This document shows positions 1-4,497 of a stretch of 5,289 nt of DNA, in pieces. The stretch is from Caldilineaceae bacterium. Lineage in GTDB: Bacteria; Chloroflexota; Anaerolineae; Caldilineales; Caldilineaceae. How positions within the stretch are numbered: position 1 is the stretch's first letter; each line of letters opens with the position of its first letter. The notes below the pieces were generated by a model. It was given only the letters and a program-made list of their open reading frames with translations, was not told the DNA's origin and ran no database searches. A program made the position numbers and the translations under genes. The stretch spans positions 1-5,289 of the forward strand of contig WGCB01000594.1 in assembly GCA_015494005.1 (NCBI GenBank), given 5' to 3'.

Positions 1-139
1 CCTCGAAGACGATGATCATCGGCCGCTGCTGCTCGTAGACCTGGTAGCCCAGGAGCCGAGCCTGGAACTGGTAACGGTTCAGCTTGCGCCGGTACTTCTT
101 GGGCGAAAGCTTCTTGCTCAGGTCGATGATCTCAAGCAC
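1..139 (-). CDS. Second PPK2-family polyphosphate kinase, N-terminal part (runs off the window)
   Basis: Reading down from 139, GTG opens a frame of 46 codons that is still open at position 1 (starts VLEIIDLSKKL, ends RPMIIVFE). It aligns without gaps to the start of the upstream PPK2: both have LxxxDLS near the N-terminus and the FE pair just before Walker A at residues 45-46, with 15 of 46 positions identical. The window ends exactly where the P-loop should begin, so catalytic residues cannot be checked. GTG is preferred because AGGAGG lies 6 nt upstream (151-146) and the frame matches the paralog's length to the P-loop. The start overlaps the stop of the upstream gene by 8 bp, which suggests one transcript and translational coupling. 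PPK2 enzymes transfer phosphate between polyphosphate and nucleotides in the cytoplasm; whether this copy prefers AMP, ADP or GDP is unknown. Confidence 0.85.
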   Translation of the reverse strand, partial: MLEIIDLSKKLSPKKYRRKLNRYQFQARLLGYQVYEQQRPMIIVFE

Positions 140-1157
140 CTTCGGCCTCCTCTCCTGTGGATCCCTCCCTGGCCTCGCCGGTGACGGGAACGGGTTGCTC
201 GGGCTGGTCTGCGCCATCCTGGGCGGCCTCCTCTGGGGTGGGGTGGACCGGTTGGCTCCCGGCCTCCGGGGCGGTTTCCTCCGGGGCCAGGACCTCGGCC
301 TCGTCGGCCTGGGCCTGCTCGGCCAGCTTGCGCCGACGTCTCTCCTCCTTCTTGGCCTCTCGTCGAGCCCGCTTCTGGGCCCGTTTTTCCTCCCGCAGCC
401 GGATCGTCTCCGCCTCGATCTCCGCCAGGCTGGGCCAGGCCGTGGGCGGCATGTCCAGGGCCTCCTCCAGACGCCGGATGACCGTGCGGAAGATGTGGTA
501 GGTGGTGTAGTTGCTGTCCGTGGCCGGGACCACCTCCCAGGGGGCATAGGGGGTGTGGGTGTTGGCCAGCATGTCCCGCACCGCGGCCAGGTACTCGTCG
601 TACTTCCGGTGGTGCTCCCAGTCCTCCGCGGTGACCTGCCAGGCGTGCTCCGGGTTCTGGGTCAGGTTGATGAAGCGGCGCAGCTGCTCCCGCTTGCTGA
701 TGTGCAGCCAGAACTTGACGAAAATGGTGCCGTCGTCGGCCAGGGTGCGCTCGAACTGGTTGATCTCCTCGTAGGCCCGGATCCAGTCGGGGATGGGGGT
801 CAGCCCCTCCACCCGCTCCACTAGGACCCGGCCGTACCAGCTGCGGTCGAAGATGGCCATCTGCCCCCGCCGGGGGATCTTCATCCAGAAGCGCCAGAGC
901 CAGGGCATCTTCTTCTCGTGGGTGCGGGGCGCCTGGGTGGGGATCACCTTGAAGCCCCGGGGATCCAGACGGCGGGTCAGGCGGCGGATGTTGGTCCCCT
1001 TCCCGGCCGCGTCCCAGCCCTCGAAGACCACGATCACCGGCACTTTGCGGTCGTACACCTCCTTGACCAGCTGGAAAAGGCGTTGACGGCCGAAGCGCAG
1101 GATCTGTTTCCGGGCCGGGGTGGAGAGAGTCAGGGAGAGATCGACCTGGTCCAGCAT
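132..1157 (-). CDS. ppk2: PPK2-family polyphosphate kinase (polyphosphate:nucleotide phosphotransferase)
   Basis: This 341-residue cytoplasmic enzyme would transfer phosphate between polyphosphate and nucleoside mono- or diphosphates. The PPK2 domain spans about residues 1-236. It shows Walker A (GWDAAGKGT, 47-55, after VIVVFE), the PxxPRTHEKK-like region near 73-83, Walker B with the conserved FDRSWYGRVLVERVEG (103-118), FVKFWLHISKREQLRRF (146-162), the lid region near 165-190, and YAPWEVVPATDSNY (204-217). The domain most resembles the catalytic C-terminal half of two-domain polyphosphate:AMP phosphotransferases (class II), but here it is a single-domain protein. Residues 237-341 are an added tail: a strongly basic, probably helical stretch (253-281), then an acidic Pro/Glu/Ala-rich low-complexity end. 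An in-frame ATG at 1190 would add 11 residues, but ATG 1157 is chosen because AGGAGGTG lies just upstream and its start matches the paralog. It is first in a minus-strand operon with the second PPK2 gene. Substrate choice (AMP versus ADP) cannot be read from the sequence with certainty. Confidence 0.95.
   Translation of the reverse strand: MLDQVDLSLTLSTPARKQILRFGRQRLFQLVKEVYDRKVPVIVVFEGWDAAGKGTNIRRLTRRLDPRGFKVIPTQAPRTHEKKMPWLWRFWMKIPRRGQMAIFDRSWYGRVLVERVEGLTPIPDWIRAYEEINQFERTLADDGTIFVKFWLHISKREQLRRFINLTQNPEHAWQVTAEDWEHHRKYDEYLAAVRDMLANTHTPYAPWEVVPATDSNYTTYHIFRTVIRRLEEALDMPPTAWPSLAEIEAETIRLREEKRAQKRARREAKKEERRRRKLAEQAQADEAEVLAPEETAPEAGSQPVHPTPEEAAQDGADQPEQPVPVTGEAREGSTGEEAEGA
146..155 (-). promoter_or_regulatory. 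Ribosome binding site of the second PPK2 gene
   Basis: The minus strand reads GGAGAGGAGG (155-146), ending 6 nt before the GTG at 139. This Shine-Dalgarno sequence lies inside the last codons of the upstream ppk2. It supports the unusual GTG start and a translationally coupled pair. Confidence 0.75.
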
Positions 1158-1161
1158 GGCG

Positions 1162-1169
1162 CACCTCCT
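1162..1169 (-). promoter_or_regulatory. Ribosome binding site deciding the ppk2 start
   Basis: The minus strand reads AGGAGGTG (1169-1162), with AGGAGG 6 nt from the ATG at 1157. The alternative in-frame ATG at 1190 would place this sequence inside the gene, so the site selects the shorter 341-residue protein. Confidence 0.8.
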
Positions 1170-1234
1170 GGATGCAGGAGCGAAATGCAAGAAGATGATG
1201 GCTCGGGGCCAGTGGGGGGAGCCCTTACGCCCTC

Positions 1235-1264
1235 ATTATAGGCCCCATGGGGGAGAGAGTTCAA
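1235..1264 (-). promoter_or_regulatory. Candidate sigma-70-type promoter of the ppk2 operon
   Basis: On the minus strand, -35 TTGAAC (1264-1259, 4 of 6 consensus) and a perfect -10 TATAAT (1240-1235) are separated by 18 bp. The predicted transcript start is near 1228, giving a leader of about 71 nt to the ATG at 1157. The spacer contains the palindrome CCCCATGGGG (1243-1252), which could be an operator. A perfect TATAAT is unlikely by chance in such GC-rich DNA, but there is no experimental support. Confidence 0.6.
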
Positions 1265-1325
1265 GTCCCAGGAAAGCCCGGTCCCGGTCCAGGCGCCCAG
1301 GCCACGAAAGCTCACCATCTCGACG

Positions 1326-1363
1326 GAAAATTCACTGGCTCCGGCTGAAAATCTCTGAAAATC
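1326..1363. repeat. Helically phased GAAAAT repeats upstream of the transporter promoter
   Basis: GAAAAT occurs at 1326-1331, 1347-1352 and 1357-1362. The start-to-start spacings are 21 and 10 bp, that is two and one turns of the helix. The last two belong to a direct repeat of CTGAAAATC (1345-1353 and 1355-1363) that ends 3 bp before the -35 box. Phased A-tracts of this kind bend DNA, act as UP-like elements, or form paired activator half-sites. Which of these applies here is inference. Confidence 0.55.
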
Positions 1364-1366
1364 CAT

Positions 1367-1395
1367 TTGACAATCTTTCCAAAGACGTGTATAAA
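1367..1395 (+). promoter_or_regulatory. Strong sigma-70-type promoter of the ABC transporter operon
   Basis: A perfect -35 TTGACA (1367-1372) and -10 TATAAA (1390-1395, 5 of 6 consensus) are separated by an optimal 17 bp. The predicted transcript start is near 1402. The promoter lies in an AT-rich dip within GC-rich DNA and faces the binding-protein gene 306 bp downstream. The match is close enough that this is probably the main transporter promoter. It would leave an unusually long leader. Confidence 0.75.
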
Positions 1396-1471
1396 CTTGA
1401 CCCAGACGTTCGTCAGGGTGCAGGAAACCTCCCCCCGACCACCAGCACGCACCCTCTTCTCCCATTTCTGC

Positions 1472-1546
1472 CCCATCGGCTTGCAACTGAGCTGCAACCG
1501 GACCCGCGCTCACCTCTGTCATCGCGCCGATGGGCCGATGCAACCG
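1472..1546 (+). ncRNA. Candidate structured 5' leader with alternative pairings
   Basis: CCCATCGGC (1472-1480) is perfectly complementary to GCCGATGGG (1526-1534). Inside it, TTGCA (1481-1485) pairs with TGCAA (1493-1497) around a 7-nt loop. The same left arm has rivals: CGG (1477-1479) can extend the inner hairpin by pairing with CCG (1498-1500), and GCCGATG recurs at 1534-1540, followed by a second TGCAACCG (1539-1546). CATCG/CGATG (1520-1532) can form a separate small hairpin. Mutually exclusive stems in a long leader are typical of cis-regulatory RNA, but I recognise no known riboswitch family. Chance GC-rich pairing remains possible. Confidence 0.35.
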
Positions 1547-1561
1547 ATCGCCCGGCCCCGC

Positions 1562-1594
1562 CCGAGGCCCTGTGCTCCCCCGGCCCAGCCTCGG
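1562..1594 (+). other. Inverted repeat (hairpin) in the transporter leader
   Basis: CCGAGGC (1562-1568) and GCCTCGG (1588-1594) form a perfect 7-bp stem with a 19-nt loop. No T-tract follows, so it is not a standard terminator. It lies about 105 nt upstream of the binding-protein start and may be part of the leader fold. Confidence 0.4.
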
Positions 1595-1687
1595 ATGTAT
1601 CGCTGTCCCCCTTCTCGAACAGCACGACCCGTCGCCATCATTTCCTGTTTTCCAAACCCCAGTTGTTCCCTTTACCCTATTTCTTCA

Positions 1688-1695
1688 AAAGGAGG
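1688..1695 (+). promoter_or_regulatory. Ribosome binding site deciding the binding-protein start
   Basis: AAAGGAGG ends 5 nt before the ATG at 1701 and is a near-perfect Shine-Dalgarno sequence. It fixes the start directly before a classic lipoprotein signal peptide. The in-frame ATG at 1530 has no ribosome binding site and would bury the signal peptide. Confidence 0.85.
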
Positions 1696-1700
1696 AAGAG

Positions 1701-3077
1701 ATGTTGCGAACCCGAAAGACCCTTTGGCTGCTCTCCCTGCTGGCCATCCTGATCCTGGCCCTGGCCGCCTGCGCGCCGGCCGCGGAGCAGGTGGGCGAGC
1801 CAGCCGCTGAACAGCCCGCCCAGGAGGAGGCCGCCCCGGCTCAGGAGGCCAAGGAGGAAGCCCCGGCCGAGGAAGCCAAGCCCGAAGAGGCCAGCATGGA
1901 ACCCATCAAGATCGGCGCGCTGGCGCCCCTCTCCGCGCCGGGCGCGGTGGTGGGCGGTGAGGCCATGCGGGACGCCATGAACATCGCCGCGGACGAGATC
2001 AACGCGGCCGGTGGCATCCTGGGGCGCCCCATGGAGCTCATCATCGTGGACACGGAAGGCCTGCCGGAGAAGGGCACGGCCGTGGCCGAGAAGCTCATCA
2101 ACCAGGACGGCGTGGTGGCCATCGGCGGCGGCTACCACAGCTCCGTGGGCGTGGCGGTGAAGGAGGTCACCCACGACAACCACGTGCCTATCGTCTTCGC
2201 CGAACCCTGGAACGACACTATCACCAGCGTCATGTACCCCGAGGTCTTCCGCATCGCCCCGCTGAACTCCGAGGTCTCCGCGGTGGACGTGAAGTTCATC
2301 ATCTGGCTGCGGGACGTGGCCGGCGCGGACATCAACAAGGTGGTCCTCCTGACGGAGAACACGGACTACGGCATCCCCGCGGCGGAGGAGACCACCCGCC
2401 TGCTGGGTGAGGCCGACATCGACGCGGTCACCTTCAGCGTGGACATCGGCACCCAGGACTTCTCCGGCATCATCGAGCGGGTGAAGGCCGAGGAGCCGGA
2501 CATGATCATGGTGCTGGCCACTGGTGAGGCCTCCTACAACTTCGAGCAGCAGGCCGCGGACGCCGGCATCGGTCCCCAGGATGTGCCCATGCTCTGCAAC
2601 CAGGTCTCCCTGGTGAGCGACGCCTTCTGGACCAACGTGCCCGACGGCAACTACTGCTTCGTGCGCCGGGTGGGCCTGCCCGTCCAGCTCTACAACGACG
2701 TGGCCAAGAACTTCCTGGCCCAGTACAAGGAGCGCACGGGCAAGGAGGCCGCGGAGTCCTACGCGCTGGAGGCCTACGACTCCATCAAGATCATCGCCCA
2801 GGCCATCGAGGAGGCCGGCAGCACCGACGCCGACGCCATCATCGAGGCCCTGGAGAACATCGAGTACACCGGCGCCCTGGGCACCATCACCTTCCCCATC
2901 AACTCCAAGAACCCGCCGGACAAAGCGGGCGTGGATCCCAAGTGGTGGCACCAGTTCCCAGAGCCGGCCATCACCATCGTCCAGTACCAGGAGGAGGGGC
3001 AGGACTCCAACGACACCACCGTGGTCTTCCCCGAGACCTACGCCACCGGCGATCCCATCATCGTCGGCCAGGAATAG
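1701..3077 (+). CDS. ABC transporter substrate-binding lipoprotein, branched-chain amino acid type (LivJ/LivK-like, Peripla_BP_6)
   Basis: This 458-residue protein would be anchored by lipid on the outer face of the cytoplasmic membrane and deliver a small ligand to the permeases encoded next. Residues 1-23 are a lipoprotein signal peptide: basic start (MLRTRK), a Leu/Ala-rich core, and lipobox LAAC with Cys24 as the lipidated residue. Residues 25-67 form a flexible tether of Ala, Pro, Glu and Gln with irregular EEA/AEE repeats, a style common in Chloroflexota. The type I periplasmic-binding fold begins at IKIGALAPLS (69-78), followed by the family pattern AMNIAADEINAAGGILGRP and later IGGGYHSSVGVAV. 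Cys299 and Cys319 are close enough to form a disulfide. The length is somewhat above the usual 370-420 residues, mostly because of the tether. The family binds Leu/Ile/Val, but relatives bind other amino acids, amides, urea and aromatic acids, so the ligand is not assigned. Confidence 0.93.
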   Translation: MLRTRKTLWLLSLLAILILALAACAPAAEQVGEPAAEQPAQEEAAPAQEAKEEAPAEEAKPEEASMEPIKIGALAPLSAPGAVVGGEAMRDAMNIAADEINAAGGILGRPMELIIVDTEGLPEKGTAVAEKLINQDGVVAIGGGYHSSVGVAVKEVTHDNHVPIVFAEPWNDTITSVMYPEVFRIAPLNSEVSAVDVKFIIWLRDVAGADINKVVLLTENTDYGIPAAEETTRLLGEADIDAVTFSVDIGTQDFSGIIERVKAEEPDMIMVLATGEASYNFEQQAADAGIGPQDVPMLCNQVSLVSDAFWTNVPDGNYCFVRRVGLPVQLYNDVAKNFLAQYKERTGKEAAESYALEAYDSIKIIAQAIEEAGSTDADAIIEALENIEYTGALGTITFPINSKNPPDKAGVDPKWWHQFPEPAITIVQYQEEGQDSNDTTVVFPETYATGDPIIVGQE

Positions 3078-3088
3078 GTTTTTCCCAG

Positions 3089-3123
3089 AAGTGGGGGCGC
3101 AGCCGAGTGCTGCGCCCCCACTT
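3089..3123 (+). other. Perfect 15-bp stem-loop between binding-protein and permease genes
   Basis: AAGTGGGGGCGCAGC (3089-3103) is exactly complementary to GCTGCGCCCCCACTT (3109-3123), with a 5-nt loop CGAGT. It starts 11 bp after the binding-protein stop. The 3' flank (GCCCCACTG) has no T-tract, so it is not a classic intrinsic terminator. Such stem-loops after binding-protein genes can protect the upstream mRNA from 3' exonucleases or cause partial termination, so that binding protein is made in excess over permease. That role is inferred from context. Confidence 0.75.
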
Positions 3124-3130
3124 GCCCCAC

Positions 3131-3174
3131 TGTTGACCACCTTCCGCTGCTGACAACTTCCGAACGTTGACAAC
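3131..3174 (+). repeat. Three degenerate 17-bp-periodic TGAC(A/C)AC repeats
   Basis: TGACCAC (3134-3140), TGACAAC (3151-3157) and TGACAAC (3168-3174) recur at exactly 17-bp intervals. The flanks are also similar: TGT/TGC/CGT precedes each, and TTCCG follows the first two. They fill the gap between the stem-loop and the ribosome binding site of the permease gene. They could be remnants of a short tandem duplication or a regulator or RNA-binding site; I do not recognise the motif. Confidence 0.45.
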
Positions 3175-3186
3175 CAAGGAAAACCC

Positions 3187-4497
3187 ATGGAGAACCCAGC
3201 AATCTTCTGGCGAGTCACCCTGTGGATCCTCTTCTGGGGGGCCGTGGGCGGCGTGGTGACGCCCCGGGTCTACGCCCGCAAGGACAAGGACATCTCCCAG
3301 GCGGGGCTGGCCGGAGCGGCCATCGGCGCGGCCCTGGGCCCCATCGGCCTCATCCCCCTCTGGATCCGCACCCCCAAGCTCACCGGCCGCCTGATCGTCC
3401 TGGCCGGGCTCATGGTCATCGGCATCTTCGTGGCCGCCTTCGCCCTGGCCGACCCGAACAACCTCTGCGTGGCCAACGGTGGCTTCGTGGTCTCCCAGCT
3501 CACCAACGGCATCGTCATCGGCATCATCTACGGCCTCATGGCCCTGGGCCTCACCCTCATCTTCTCCATCCTGGGTGTGGTCAGTTTCGCCCACGGCGAG
3601 TTCTACATGATCGGGGGCATGGTGGCCTACTTTCTCAGCGTCTCCCCCTTCTACAAGGAGCTGCGCAAGAGCGCGGAGGCCCTGGCCGAGAACACCGGCG
3701 GCATCCTGGCCTTCGTGAACTACGTCTTCCCGCCCCTGATCCTGCTCCTGAGCGCCTGCATCGTCACCTTCGTCATCGGCGTGATCTTCGAGCGCCTCTT
3801 CCTGCGGGAGATGAACCAGGGCAAGGTGGAGCGGCCAGGCGAGTACGCCATCCTGGTCACCTTCGGCCTGGCCTTCTTCCTCCAGTACTTCACCCAGGCC
3901 CTGACCAGCGCCAACCCGGTGAAGGCCCAGCGCTTCTGGGACTTCCCCCGGGTGAAGATCCCGGAGGAGAGCGGTGACATCCTCAAGATGACGGCGGGGA
4001 ACATCACCGTCCTGCGGGAGATCTCCATCCCCAACCCCCGCTTCACCGCCGCGGTCATCGCGGTGGTCATGCTGGGGATCCTCATGTGGTTCCTCTACCG
4101 CACCTGGACGGGCAAGGCCCTGCGCGCGGTGAGCCAGGATCGCCAGGCCGCGGCGGTCACCGGCATCAACCCGGATAACATGAACACCCTGGCCTTCGGC
4201 ATGGGGGCCATGCTGGCCGGCCTCTCCGGCGCCTCCCTGGTCCAGGTCTTCTCCTGGCTGCCCCAGGTGGGCATCCCGGCCGCGGCCCGCTCCTTCGTGA
4301 TCATCGTCCTGGGGGGCATGGGGTCCCTGCCTGGCGCCTTCATCGGCGGGCTCATCGTGGGCTTGGTGGAGGCGGCCGGCACCGGCTGCATCCCAGACAC
4401 CACCCGGGCCGCGGCCTACATCCCCGCCTACGGTATGATCATCCTCACCCTGGTGCTGCTGCTGAAGCCCACCGGCCTCTTCGGGAGGGAGCTATGA
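3187..4497 (+). CDS. livH: LivH-type branched-chain amino acid ABC transporter permease with N-terminal membrane extension
   Basis: This is a 436-residue integral membrane protein, one of the two pore subunits of a HAAT-family ABC importer. The LivH core begins near residue 100: NGIVIGIIYGLMALGLTLIF (107-126) leads into VVSFAHGEFYMIGG (131-144), the family signature. The cytoplasmic loop that contacts the ATPase is visible as GKALRAVSQDRQAAAVTGI (309-327), followed by the Gly-rich helix GMGAMLAGLSGASL and LGGMGSLPGAFIGG. The end, LLKPTGLFGREL, is typical. LivH proteins are usually about 290-310 residues. The excess is an N-terminal extension of about 100 residues with three likely membrane segments (6-26, 39-60, 68-88), plus longer loops near 150-170 and 243-286. 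The ATG at 3187 has AAGGA 6 nt upstream. The stop overlaps the next start (ATGA). The substrate is not readable from the permease. Confidence 0.93.
   Translation: MENPAIFWRVTLWILFWGAVGGVVTPRVYARKDKDISQAGLAGAAIGAALGPIGLIPLWIRTPKLTGRLIVLAGLMVIGIFVAAFALADPNNLCVANGGFVVSQLTNGIVIGIIYGLMALGLTLIFSILGVVSFAHGEFYMIGGMVAYFLSVSPFYKELRKSAEALAENTGGILAFVNYVFPPLILLLSACIVTFVIGVIFERLFLREMNQGKVERPGEYAILVTFGLAFFLQYFTQALTSANPVKAQRFWDFPRVKIPEESGDILKMTAGNITVLREISIPNPRFTAAVIAVVMLGILMWFLYRTWTGKALRAVSQDRQAAAVTGINPDNMNTLAFGMGAMLAGLSGASLVQVFSWLPQVGIPAAARSFVIIVLGGMGSLPGAFIGGLIVGLVEAAGTGCIPDTTRAAAYIPAYGMIILTLVLLLKPTGLFGREL
4484..4488 (+). promoter_or_regulatory. Ribosome binding site of the LivM-type gene
   Basis: GGAGG, within GGGAGGGAG, ends 5 nt before the ATG at 4494 and lies inside the last codons of livH. 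Together with the ATGA overlap it indicates coupled translation of the two permease subunits. Confidence 0.75.

Larger units (their letters stand above)
1158..1700. other. Divergent intergenic regulatory region between ppk2 and the transporter genes
   Basis: No convincing protein is encoded in these 543 bp. The frames that stay open here are GC-driven extensions lacking ribosome binding sites. The region holds back-to-back promoters (minus strand 1264-1235, plus strand 1367-1395) about 100 bp apart. Between them are locally AT-rich phased A-tracts (1326-1362). After the plus promoter comes a predicted untranslated leader of about 300 nt with several inverted repeats. The last ~50 nt before the transporter start are pyrimidine-rich and appear unstructured. 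Confidence 0.7.

Noticed and set aside
84..1164. Other long frames on both strands across ppk2
   Set aside because: They are low-complexity Gly/Pro/Leu/Arg-rich shadows. The PPK2 frame carries all the family motifs.
1158..1190. ATG at 1190 as the ppk2 start, adding 11 residues
   Set aside because: The AGGAGGTG at 1169-1162 directly serves ATG 1157, and the second PPK2 gene has the same distance from its start to the P-loop.
1130..1543. Minus-strand open frame of 137 codons in the intergenic region
   Set aside because: It has no recognisable domain, crosses both promoters and overlaps the ppk2 start. It is most likely chance.
1530..1700. Upstream ATG at 1530 as start of the binding-protein gene, adding 57 residues
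   Set aside because: It has no ribosome binding site and would bury a textbook lipoprotein signal peptide. ATG 1701 has AAAGGAGG at ideal spacing.
1538..1700. Small upstream ORFs or a leader peptide in the transporter leader
   Set aside because: The ATGs at 1530 and 1538 lack ribosome binding sites, and neither frame closes before the gene. No run of Leu/Ile/Val codons typical of an attenuator peptide is present.
3089..3123. Intrinsic (Rho-independent) terminator
   Set aside because: The stem is ideal, but no T-tract follows on either strand, and the T-run at 3079-3083 lies on the wrong side. It is reported as a stem-loop only.
3167..3172. TTGACA as the -35 box of an internal livH promoter
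   Set aside because: No acceptable -10 element lies 16-18 bp downstream; that position falls in the first livH codons. The hexamer is explained by the TGAC repeat.
1677..3218. Long minus-strand open frame opposite the binding-protein gene (513 codons)
   Set aside because: Its His/Gly/Val/Leu/Asp-rich composition is that of an antisense shadow of GC-rich coding DNA. It shows no domain and conflicts with a clear gene.
3222..3977. Plus-strand open frame inside livH in another phase (251 codons)
   Set aside because: It is an Arg/Gly/Pro/His-rich shadow. The LivH frame has the conserved motifs and membrane helices.
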